In this document: in pieces, positions 31,015 through 40,046 of the stretch
How the letters are laid out: every line of letters begins with the position of its first letter
How positions within the stretch are numbered: the first letter of the stretch is position 1
Source of the DNA: Hippasteria phrygiana
Taxonomy: Eukaryota > Echinodermata > Asteroidea > Valvatida > Goniasteridae
Assembly (NCBI GenBank): GCA_037893225.1
Contig: JAZGUH010000023.1
Span: forward strand, 693,250 to 757,249
Direction: 5' to 3'
Length of the DNA stretch: 64,000 nucleotides
Made by a program: the position numbers and the translations under genes
Notes under the pieces: generated by a model
The model's input: the letters and a program-made list of their open reading frames with translations, nothing else
Database searches by the model: none
Told to the model about the DNA's origin: nothing

Positions 31015-32374
31015 GGATAACTTACATGTAGTTCTCCAGCCTATGGGTCACATATACCCTTGGCAACCTCCCCCTTCGCACCCTTCCTTCAGAATGACAC
31101 GCCTCAATGATCATCCAGCATCCCCAAGCCCTGCAGGAGTTTGCATCCTTCTCACGCTTAATCGCTTCTAGACACCATATAAGCCCGCTTCACTGTTGGA
31201 ATCCCTCAGTCTCCTGACGACGGGCAGAGCATACTGTCCATAACGTTCATGAGTTCCCTCCGGTTCTTTTCAGAACACAAACTCACAAAAGAGATTTACA
31301 TGGTTTGCCTCTATTTGAGATAGCTCCAGATGTATTACAGAATGGGTTTATTATTTTGTCTTTCACAATGCCAAGAGTGTGTTAAAGCAGTGGACAATCG
31401 CTATATAAAATGTCAAATACTTTTGCCCTTATTTGAGATACCTCCAGATGTAAATTACATGGGTACAAAATGTATATAAATTTGTCTTACAGTACCAAGT
31501 GAGTGTGTGTGTGTGTGTGTGTGTTAAAGCGGTTGACAATCGCTATATAAAATGTCTATAGATTTACTTTAGCCTTTTTGTGAGATACCTCCAGATATTA
31601 AAGAATTGGTATATGTATTATTTTCTCTTTCACAATTGCAAGTGAGTGTTCATGGTTATTTTAATATATTGCTGATACATGTATTTTGTATTTCTTTGGT
31701 CATTTTGACCGCAATCTTGAATTTGAAACATGTTTACAAATCATTTTACTTATACTCATCACTTACCTTTTTGGCCAATATATGACTTTTCTCAAATTTG
31801 ACAATTTTTGGCATCCATATTGGCCGCCATCTTGAATTTGGTACATGATAGCAAAATAAAAGAATACTTGAAAGTATTTTGTAAGGGTAAAAACATATCA
31901 AATCATTTCATTCATGCCATTATCATAATTTTGGGCTGATAAATACGATTTTTCTCAAATTTGACCACTTTTGCTGGCCATATTGGCCGCCATCTTGAAT
32001 TTGAAGCATGATAGCAAAACGAGAATACCAGAAATGAATTTGTAAGGGTCAAAAACATATATCTAACCATTTTATTTGTGCTTTTATCATATTTTTTGGC
32101 TGATATATGACTTTTCCCAATTTTTACCATTTTTGGCGGCAATATTGGCCGCCATCTTGGATATCGCCAGAGCATCGGGTTTTTTTCACTGTTAACATCC
32201 CAAATGTGTTTAAGGACCTTAAAACACACCAGAAAAAGTTGGTGTGGATTAGTTCTGGGGGGGGTGCACGGGGGGTCCCCCATAGATACTCAACTATTGA
32301 GTTTAACACTCGCGCGTTGTGCGACCACCTTGCACGTTCATTTTGAAATACCGAACGTTGAAATACTGGCTTAT

Positions 32375-33896
32375 ATTTACATTTTATATTCGAGATATCT
32401 TTACATTTGCATACTCGTATTTTCCAATTTAACACATTCCCATTTAGAGATATAGCCCTTTAAACATATAGCAAGGGGAAAGAAATGATAAAACGTAATT
32501 TCTACCAACATTCGGTTTTTCATCCTTGTTCAACACTAGCGTCTCTAAAGAATAAATTATAATTAAAAGGTAAGCCCCTATCTGTTCAAGAACAGAACAT
32601 ACGCCTTTTTCGCATTATTTTTTTAATGACGTCACTTCAAATTGTGCATACAAGTTACAATATTTACCGGTACCGACTCACCAAGCTCGATGACAATCGG
32701 ACCTACCCTTTTAAAAAAAATCACGCTTTTGATAGTCATAACGTTACAAATTGTTCACATTGATATACAAGTATCTATGACCTAAAAAACCTGTTACAAG
32801 AATTTCGAAATTAGCATGTTCTGTTGAGAAATGGCTTAAAATGGCTTCAAAACTGTGTTATTAAATTGTCTGATGATGTCACAATGACGTCACAACAATT
32901 TTCATCTATAACATGTCACCCACATAACAGCTTTGAACACAATCGGACCTACGGTTCTCTTGGTAAAGGCCCTTTTGCAGAAAAGCTAAAAATATAAGTA
33001 CATAAAAGGCCAAGAAACCAAACAAACAAAAAACTCAATGTCTGTTTGTTACAAGAACAGAATAGGCTTTTCCGCAATAAGCTTTTTCATAATTCAGTCC
33101 ATGTAAATTTTAAAAATGTACTCTAAATGCAAAGCGTAAGTACAACATATGCAAACAACTCATTTAAGTTGTTTGCGCAGAGCAAAATTAGATGCTCATT
33201 TACGGATTGTTCGTTTCGGTTTCGGCTTTGATAAGGCAACTGTATAGAATACAAAGCAGATATGCAAATGGCCGTACAAAAGCCGTACAAAATTTCGAGT
33301 TTTCCCATAGGTTTGTACACAAACATGGATGCGCCCAGCAGGCATCACTTTGTACACGAGTCAACGCTCTAGTTATTTAATATAACTCTATTGTTCACCA
33401 CCATTCTTCAAATGCGGGCACACAATGAAAAGAAATCGCCGAGACCACACCGAAGTTTTGCTATTCTAATGTAAGATGGCCACTGTGTGCATAGAGGCAA
33501 CACAGCACGTTCTTAGTGTATCATCCATTCATATAATAGGGTTGGCATTATTTTCATGGCTAAAAACTCCAACATATTGCAAAGAGTTAAGGGGACTGTT
33601 AGCTAAGCAGACTACTAATTTTTTTGTTTTAAAGTTTTTTGACAATGTATTATCACCAATATATTGTCTTCAGAATTTACGAGAAAAACATTGTCCGCAA
33701 ATCTGCTGTTACCATGGTAATGGCGGCCATATTGGATTTAAGTTAGTACAGAGCCCCTTTTCACAAAACCTATACTAGCACCCTATGACGTAACCTAAAA
33801 AAAAAGTTCGCAAAAATAAGCAATTTGCTTAGCTAACAGTCCCCTTAAGCAAGCACAAGAAGCCTGCATATCTGCTACAAAACTATCACTGACTGG
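32375..33896. other. No gene recognised
   Basis: AT-rich. GGTAATGGCGGCCATATTGG at 33716 is another ATGGCGGCC sequence like those in the foldbacks. GGGGACTGTTAGCTAAGC near 33590 faces GCTTAGCTAACAGTCCCC near 33827, the perfect inverted ends of a MITE of about 257 bp (33590-33846). Confidence 0.5.
33590..33846. mobile_element. MITE with AAGGGGACTGTTAGCTAAGC-type ends
   Basis: The left TTAAGGGGACTGTTAGCTAA and right TTAGCTAACAGTCCCCTTAA are perfect inverse complements, including TTAA at both edges, so a TTAA target duplication is likely. The interior is AT-rich and includes GGTAATGGCGGCCATATTGG. Non-coding. Confidence 0.75.
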
Positions 33897-34233
33897 CAAT
33901 AAGCCAGTTCGGTATTCCAACTGCGCATGTACACAACAAGATTCAACGATTTTTTTTCTCTCGGAACCGAATCTGCATTCTGTGCAATTTTTCGTGCAAT
34001 CTAAACGACGATAGAAACTTGTTCAAACAAAAGTTTGGACACACAAGACCCCTGAAAACACTTCGCTGTCCAAACGTTTTTTGAAAAATGTTACTTCAGA
34101 ACACGACGGTCTCTTTAAATTTGCTGGCACCCTTTATGCCTTTGCACGCATACAATGAACGGTTTCTCCCGGAAGAAAGTTTGTCAAATCTTGATGCGCA
34201 AACGCGCAGTTGGAATACCGAACTGGCTTATTG
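33897..34233. mobile_element. Intact MITE of the AAGCCAGTTCGG family
   Basis: CAATAAGCCAGTTCGGTATT and AATACCGAACTGGCTTATTG are perfect inverse ends, and the repeats extend to about 30 bp (CCAACTGCGC). Length 337 bp, non-coding. The best-preserved member of the family that also supplies the ends of the 4.1-kb foldback. Confidence 0.85.
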
Positions 34234-34505
34234 TAAATTACATTAGTAATTGGCATCATGCTGTTTAGCAACAGAAAAGTTACGATTACTGTGATGGGCG
34301 TTTTGTTAAACCAAAGGCTTGCAGCAATTATGTACAAGATCAGGGCTGATGTTGGAAAACCAATACACAGTAATTACTGTATAATTATTAATTCATTTCT
34401 CTTCCAGAAATGACGATACTTTAAAATCTATCGTTTGTAGTAGTTTCGTATGCACCCCCCCCCCCCCCCCCCCCCTCCCACACACATACCCCAAGTGTGT
34501 AAACA

Positions 34506-34632
34506 CCTATCGTGGACCTCCTATTGTCCTCTTGTTTGTACTCTAACTTTTTCGGAAGGCCTCCTATATGTTTTGTACACGATTTTCAATCGTGGCCCCT
34601 ATTGTCCTGTTAAAAAAAAAGGTCCACGGTTT
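34506..34632. repeat. MITE of the AATCGTGGAC family, copy 1
   Basis: Runs from TATCGTGGACCTCCTATTGT through GTTTTGTACACGATTTTCAA to AAGGTCCACGG. Same layout as the copy at 34690, with diverged ends. A C-run lies just upstream (about 34457-34475). Confidence 0.6.
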
Positions 34633-34689
34633 GAATAGCTATACAAACTCACTAACACACACACATACAACCAGTCATGTAAACGGGTG

Positions 34690-34844
34690 CAATCGTGGAC
34701 CTCCAATTGTTCCTCTTTTGTTTATGCTCTAACTTTTTCGGAAGGCCTCCCATTGGTTTTGTACACGATTTTCAATCGTGGACGTTAGGTCAAACGTGGA
34801 CCCTTTGTCTACGCTCGAATTATTTTGTCCTAGGTCCACGATTG
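34690..34844. mobile_element. MITE of the AATCGTGGAC family, copy 2
   Basis: CAATCGTGGACCT at the left and AGGTCCACGATTG at the right are perfect 13-bp inverted repeats. Interior landmarks AACTTTTTCGGAAGGCCTCC and TACACGATTTTCAATCGTGG recur at 34540 and 50990. Followed at once by a CA microsatellite (about 34850-34879). Confidence 0.75.
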
Positions 34845-34846
34845 CC

Positions 34847-34849
<3 letters not shown>

Positions 34850-34879
<30 letters not shown>
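34850..34879. repeat. CA microsatellite
   Basis: About 15 CA units directly after the MITE end. Confidence 0.9.
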
Positions 34880-34881
<2 letters not shown>

Positions 34882-35454
34882 ATACATGTGCACCAATGCA
34901 CATTGAGGACATACTTGGTATTCTATCAAATAGAGGCCATTTCTATCATGCGAGTGTTGTCTATCAAATTGAGGACACCATACAAAAAATGGCATGTTTG
35001 TGAGAAATAGAGGCCCTTTAGGCGTATGACATCATGTCTTATCATTTGATTCCCGATATTGTCTTTCTGTACGTAAAGGTACTTCATGTCCTATTTTAAT
35101 AACTTATTTCAACAGATTATCGTGCTCAACTGATGGTCATTGTTCTAATCCAAATAGGCACGAGACTATTAATTGCCTCCCAGCCAGCGCACAAGATGGC
35201 CTCAATATGATACATGTCTGATGGCTTTCGTAATATCTTCTGAAATCAGTGAGCATCCCTAGCTACAAACTGTATGTGGTGCACACTTTGCATTGCTTAA
35301 GTGGTTGCCTGTATTGAGCAACTGTGAGCACTAATTCTGTTCCGACAAACCTTTTGAGTGTTCGTTCACAAGGCCAAGAATACCCTTAACGTTCACTAGA
35401 ACGGCCATAGAGCTTCATTGTGTTCCTGCAAAAGTCTTTAATGTTCCTCCACGT
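34880..35454. other. No gene recognised; downstream of the recombinase-like gene
   Basis: Mixed sequence left of the stop codon of the minus-strand gene. It should contain that gene's 3' UTR; a specific polyadenylation signal cannot be singled out. Confidence 0.4.
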
Positions 35455-35642
35455 TCAAGTCTGAAGTGCCACAGGACAGCTTGCTTCAATGTCACATTTG
35501 CCAGGAAGTGTCCTCATCAAGAAGAATCTCTGTAAGCCCTCCGTGACGTCTCTCTTCTCCCGTGTAGTCCAGGGACGCGGCTTCACTCGTCTAGATATTG
35601 GAGGTGGCCGACTACTGGATGGGACACTGGTATCACACGATC
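35455..35642 (-). CDS. Recombinase-like gene exon 5 (terminal, copy of exon 3)
   Basis: Acceptor TGCGTTATAG. Encodes SCDTSVPSSRPPPISRRVKP, RPWTTREKRDVTEGLQRF, FLMRTLPGKC and DIEASCPVALQT, then TGA at 35457-35455. The first half is paralogous to exon 3; the end is unique. Confidence 0.72.
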
Positions 35643-38479
35643 CTATAACGCACAGAAAACATGAGAATTAAGGCACTTAATCCTTCACTGTTGGCGCAGC
35701 CACCTTATACAGACAGCCAGACTGACAAATGGAGACAGAAAGACAGACGAATACAGCCAAACAGACGGACCAAAACAACTTACTTCTATCACTGGAATCA
35801 TCATTCGAGTCGCAGTAGTCTGAGGTATCGCTGCAGTCCTCAGTCTTGAAGCCTTCTACAAATATAAAAAGAAAGGATCAATGCATTTTTGGAGGGCAAG
35901 TTTGCAATTTCATGGGGGGGGGGGGGATAGGATAGGATAGGGAGTATAGAAGGGGAGGGGACAGAATGGGGAAAGATTGGAGGCAGTTAGGGCAGAGGTT
36001 GGAGGGGAGGGCGGGGGGAGGGCTGGGGGGGAGAAAAGGTGGGATAGGGGAGGGAGAGTGTCTGCCAACTAGACAGTATTTACCTCTAGTCACGGGTAAC
36101 TCTTGCAGTGATTTGTCAGGCCGGGATGCCACGTCTCTCTTCTCTCGTGCAGTCCTGAGACGCAGCTTCATTCGTCCAGATATTGAAGGTGCCTCACTAG
36201 TGGATGGGACACTGGTTACACCCAGTCCTATAACACAGAAAACTTGAGAATTAAACTACTGTAAAACCTCCATTTTTGGCGCAGGTACCTTGTTCAATCA
36301 GACAGACAGACAGACAGACACAACTTACCTCTTGCACTGGAATCATCATCATCATTCGAATCCGAGTAGTCGGAGGAATCGCTGCCGTCCTCATCAGTTG
36401 TGAAGCCTTCTGCGAATATACAAAGAAATGATCAATGCATTTTTGGAGGGCAAGTTTGCCATTTCATTCGGGAGGGGGGGGGGGGGGAGAATATAGGGGG
36501 AAGGGGTGCAGGGAGGGAGACAGGCATTAGGGGAGGGGTTAATGGGGCATGGGGGAGGTTGTATAAACGGCGAGATATTTACCTCCAGTCACATGTAACT
36601 CTTGCAGTGATTTGCCATGCTGGGATGCCAAGTTGCCCCTCTCCAAGCTCAGGAACAGTCGTGACAGTTGGGTGACCCTCTGGACAGTATCTGGCAACTG
36701 GTAGTATTCACGATGGACCCGCAAATCATGACCCATGAAATCTGCAAGTGTCTCCAGCTGATGTTCCTTCAAGGCAAGAATCTGTGATGCGGTCGCTACA
36801 TGTTTCCGAAGTTTGGTAGAGCGGATGCTGTTGGCATTCTCAAGGCCTGCTTCAGTTGCATATGCTCGGAGACAGTCACTTCCTCGTATATGGCCCGGGC
36901 CCCCATAACAACACCGTGCAAACAAGTAACGATTATCCTGTGCTACTCCCGCTTCAATTCTCTTGGCAACCAATGCATTCAACCAGGTCATCGCCTCAGT
37001 GCTCAGAAGTACCGGAACAGTTCTTCCCCTCTTACCGACAATTTCAACAACTTTGAACATTTTGCATAGATGCCTTTCTATATCAGTGAGCACACAGTCC
37101 CTATTGACAACAGCTGCACTGTGCTTGGTGAAATCCTCCACCGTCATCTTGGAAACCTCCCCCTGCCTTCTGCGGTTGAACATAATGAGGTGGCAAAGTG
37201 TGACCTCATTCAATTTCTTCCAAGGTGCTCTTATTCGTTTCCCCCGGGCAGCTTTAAGGCTTTGGAATTCTCTGTCACCAACGTCATGGATGAACGACGA
37301 CATTTTGACCACATCAGCATTTGTTGGGAGAATGACAGGTTTGTTACGCTTTCCTTGGTGAAGTGTTCTGTGCGCGTGGGTGGAAACACTTTCTTGCCAT
37401 TTCATTTCACACAACTGCAGAAACTGTTCGGCTTCTTCGGCTTTCTGATTTAGACCACACTCTAGAGCATTTCCTTTGACTATCAGGGCACACTTCTTGA
37501 TGGAATGTCCAATCTTCAGTGCTAGAGATGGAACATGATACAACTGGTCGACTTCACTGAATCCTGCAATATCACGAACGGCAGTGACTATGTCGTTGAG
37601 GCGGTATGGATGCACAAATGCCTCAAGTGTTGCATTTGGTTGGTTGGTGTTTTTTCGCAATTGGATGACAAGACGACCCAATTCCCTGACTTTGTTTCGG
37701 ATGTAGCCATGTTGACCTATGTCGTGGCCAAGTTTCAGGTATTCACATTTGGCCACTTTGATAATCAGTGGATCGTTCCGGACTACTAGAGCCACATCAT
37801 CTCTCTTCATCGGACTTAGAACCTGGTTCAACTTGAAAGAGACTCCAGCAGGGGGAGGTTTTAATAAATCACTCTTGTGAGCTACACGTCCGCGCACACG
37901 ACTTGTCCTGCTGTTATTATTCTGTGCAGGGAGGGCAGGCTTCAGTGGGCACTGGTGTCTCCAAAGATCGCTACGTACATAATAGCAAAAACAATATATG
38001 CACGGTCCATAGGCATGTGGATCTGCTTTATGATTGGGCCTATATCCTACAATGAGAACACCCTCACCCTGTCGAAGGACTTGGCAGTTGTGCCTGTGAT
38101 TACCAACATTGCGTATTTTCAACAGAAGATTTGTCCATGCACTACGGTCGGTCTCAGAGGCAATCTCTACAACTTCTCTTTCTTCCTTATGACAAGACTG
38201 GAGATGACGGGGCAACTTGGACCGAGGTTCATCACAGTAAAAACAAAAGTGTTTCTTGGCCCATTTTCTTTGACCACCCACATTACTTGTCTGCATGACT
38301 GTCACACCACAGTCCTCAGTAGGTTGTACTTCGTCAGGTGACCTGTGTGACTCGTCAGTGAGGCAAGTATGACATGCCGCGGCTGGCTGGCCACCGTCAT
38401 CCTTGCAGCTGGTCTTGGGGCAGACACACCTCAAAGGAGCAGAACTACTGCACTGTGGGTCACATGATGGTAGCGCCAT
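35455..38479 (-). CDS. Crypton-like tyrosine-recombinase gene (5 coding exons)
   Basis: Exons 38479-36583, 36409-36329, 36227-36084, 35855-35784 and 35642-35455 join in phase to about 793 codons. Exon 1 (632 codons) has two Cys/His finger-like segments, FCFYCDEPRSKLPRHLQSCH (residues about 78-97) and CIYCFCYYVRSDLWRHQC, then a tyrosine-recombinase-like catalytic region: Arg in FNRRRQGEVSKM, Lys in VGKRGRTVPV, Arg in TKLRKHVATAS, His in FMGHDLRVH and candidate nucleophile Tyr in REYYQLP. Such enzymes cut and rejoin DNA through a Tyr-phosphate link; Crypton transposons use this fold. The His of the usual HxxR is Thr here. Later exons encode an acidic Ser-rich segment and a basic segment, each twice. 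Spliced structure without visible terminal repeats suggests a host gene from a Crypton-like ancestor. Function unknown. Confidence 0.75.
35784..35855 (-). CDS. Recombinase-like gene exon 4 (acidic Ser-rich, copy of exon 2)
   Basis: Acceptor ATATTTGTAG and donor GTAAGTTG. Encodes EGFKTEDCSDTSDYCDSNDD then SSDR, clearly a diverged copy of exon 2. Phase 2 in, 1 out. Confidence 0.75.
36084..36227 (-). CDS. Recombinase-like gene exon 3 (basic segment)
   Basis: Acceptor GTGTTATAG and donor GTAAATAC. Encodes GLGVTSVPSTSEAPSISGRM, KLRLRTAREKRDVASRPD and KSLQELPVTR. The last part duplicates the end of exon 1 (KSLQELHVTG), and the first part is duplicated in exon 5. Confidence 0.75.
36329..36409 (-). 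CDS. Recombinase-like gene exon 2 (acidic Ser-rich)
   Basis: Acceptor ATATTCGCAG and donor GTAAGTTG. Encodes EGFTTDEDGSDSSDYSDSND then DDDSSAR. The SDSSDYSDS segment has the acidic-Ser pattern of casein kinase 2 sites. Phase 2 in, 1 out. Paralogous to exon 4. Confidence 0.75.
36583..38479 (-). CDS. Recombinase-like gene exon 1 (fingers plus catalytic region)
   Basis: Opens ATGGCGCTACC right after TTGTTAG, so an upstream non-coding exon is possible. It ends in GTGACTGGAG before donor GTAAATAT, phase 1. If the donor is not used, the frame runs 14 more codons to a stop at 36539, giving a 646-residue short form, so intron retention could make a protein lacking the tail. Confidence 0.8.
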
Positions 38480-38989
38480 CTAACAATAAGGACAGAAAAT
38501 GATTACATATATTTGGGTCAATCCACGAGGTTGACATCAGTCTTTGGGTGGGCAATATTTTAGAAAGTTTAAAATCATGCAAATTATATTTTACCCAAAA
38601 TACGATGCAAAATGTGTCAGTTGGACATACATGTAACCAGTTTGACCAATTTTCTGATGAAAAATGAAGCCAGTCTCTACATAACCTTTAGTACTGACAT
38701 GGTGGGACCTGAAAAATGCAAATTTCCTGTTGTAACATTTTAAACACTTCTAGAAATACACAAACTGCAACACCAAAAACATTTGTTATGGTATTCAATA
38801 TCAAAACGCAGCACAACAGCAGAAATACGTGTATGGTCATGGTCTATCATGGTGTCCATGTTACGTCTGCACAGATTCTTCAAATTCTTGGTATCTCTGC
38901 AACATGTGGACACTGACTACATTAAAAGAGGTGTTTTAGTGTTGCAAAGTGTGTCTTTTAATTAGTGTACGTAATCAATTTCCCATATT

Positions 38990-39122
38990 AATTTATTAAA
39001 GTGTTAAAAAACATAACAAAAGAAATGTTAAACACAGTGTGCATGTTACGTCTATTTTACATTGTAAAATAGACGTAACATGCACACTGTGTCCAACAAT
39101 TCCTTTATGTTTTTTACATTGA
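38990..39122. repeat. Strong hairpin (perfect 30-bp arms)
   Basis: CAGTGTGCATGTTACGTCTA through TTTTACA is followed almost at once by TGTAAAATAGACGTAACATG through CACACTG. Imperfect pairing continues outward (ACATAA facing TTATGT). Probably a small MITE. Also near 38858 lies a single ATGTTACGTCTG. Confidence 0.7.
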
Positions 39123-39235
39123 AATGACACTTTTTTTTCATTTTTGGTTAACATATAACTTACATGATTGAAAACTCTCAAATAACCCAACACCCAAAGA
39201 TGGATGTTACATGAATTAAATGTAATGATGGTTTT

Positions 39236-39302
39236 AACCCTAACACCCAAAGTGTGTTGTGGAAAATCCTATTGAAATTGGAGGATTCAGGACTGTTAGG
39301 GT
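39236..39302 (+). repeat. 66-bp AACCCTAAC element, copy
   Basis: Begins AACCCTAACACCCAAAGTGT and ends GGACTGTTAGGGT with ATTGAAATTGGAGGATTCAG inside. Homologous to 57592-57657, 48739-48799 and 20124-20184. Confidence 0.65.
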
Positions 39303-39464
39303 AATGATATGGTCATATCACACACCGTGTCCCAACCCTGTGGACTGACCCATTTATGACCATTGTCATATCTTTCATATTACCGATAACATTCAAATAA
39401 TGGTATTCTTTAAAAAAATTGTTTGTGGATTGGATGCGTGCTATTCTATTTTGTCTATGGTTGG

Positions 39465-39612
39465 GGTGGATTGGGGATAAGGGGATGGGGGGGGGGGGGG
39501 TGGATTGGGGATAAGGGGATGGGGGGGTGGATTGGGGATAAGGGGATGGGGGGGTGGATTTGGGATAAGGGGATGGGGGGGGGTGGATTTGGGATAAGGG
39601 GATGGGGGGTCA
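39465..39612 (+). repeat. G-rich minisatellite
   Basis: Five to six copies of GTGGATTGGGGATAAGGGG plus a variable G-run, unit about 26-30 bp. Units differ mainly in the length of the G-run and by TTGGGG versus TTTGGG. Strong G-quadruplex potential. The Gly/Trp-rich frame through it is an artefact. Confidence 0.9.
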
Positions 39613-39686
39613 ATTATGAGTGACTTAGGGCTTGTTGGGGGTGGAGGGGGGCACACAGGCACTGGGTGGAGCTATGACTGGGGTAT

Positions 39687-40046
39687 GGGTCAACTCATAC
39701 GCGGGTTAACTCGTACCCGAGTCAACTCGTACCCCAAAATTTACACCCAAGTCAAGTCAAGTCGTACCCGAGACTTCAAATATTTGATTATTTTGGGGGC
39801 CAAAAAAGCATCTGTATCATGGAAGATGACTGATGACCAATGAACAGTACATCTCGACTTGTATTCCAGAGTTTAAGTTATCATGTACCAGGATCTTAAA
39901 CATCTCTGGTGGCGTAACTACCATTATTGTAGACGTTTTGATGGTAACATTTAAAGTTTTTGTTGGAACTGTCCATTCATACTCCATTCAAAAGGAGGGA
40001 GTACCAGTTGACTCGGGTGCGAGTTAACTCGGGTACGAGATGACCC
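39687..40046. mobile_element. MITE with repeated GTTAACTCG motifs
   Basis: The left GGGTCAACTCATACGCGGGT and right CTCGGGTACGAGATGACCC ends are imperfect inverse complements. GTTAACTCGTACCCGAG-like motifs occur several times near each end in both orientations. Length 360 bp, non-coding. Confidence 0.7.

Larger units (their letters stand above)
29849..31293 (+). mobile_element. Penelope-like retroelement, truncated and internally deleted
   Basis: Flanked by ATTTACAT at 29841-29848 and 31294-31301, a plausible target duplication. It encodes a reverse-transcriptase remnant then a GIY-YIG endonuclease remnant in the same order as Penelope-like elements. It ends in a short 3' region with CTCCTGACGACGGGCAGAGC. 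It is GC-rich relative to the AT-rich host foldback, marking it as a separate insertion. Confidence 0.8.
28274..32374. mobile_element. 4.1-kb foldback element with nested Penelope-like insertion
   Basis: The left end is AATAAGCCAGTTCGGTATCT, and the right end is a disrupted inverse (ATACCGAACG...ACTGGCTTAT). Left arm (to about 29300) and right arm (from about 31300) align inversely, for example AGATGGCGGCCAATATGGCC against GGCCGCCATCTTGGATATCG. Each arm has two kinds of tandem repeat. The central 29849-31293 is a separate retroelement flanked by ATTTACAT. Mirror-image frames in the arms arise from the inverted repeat and have no recognisable domain. Confidence 0.8.

Noticed and set aside
28478..32283. 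Similar proteins of 129 and 123 residues on opposite strands (WRYPRWRPI)
   Set aside because: They come from the inverted arms and the ATGGCGGCC tandem arrays of the foldback.
35878..36675. Gly/Arg- and Pro-rich frames beside the recombinase-like exons
   Set aside because: They arise from G-rich intron tracts.
36800..38341. Plus-strand frames of 60-154 codons
   Set aside because: Antisense shadows of exon 1 of the recombinase-like gene.
39423..39662. Gly/Trp-rich and Pro-rich frames
   Set aside because: Translation of the G-rich minisatellite.
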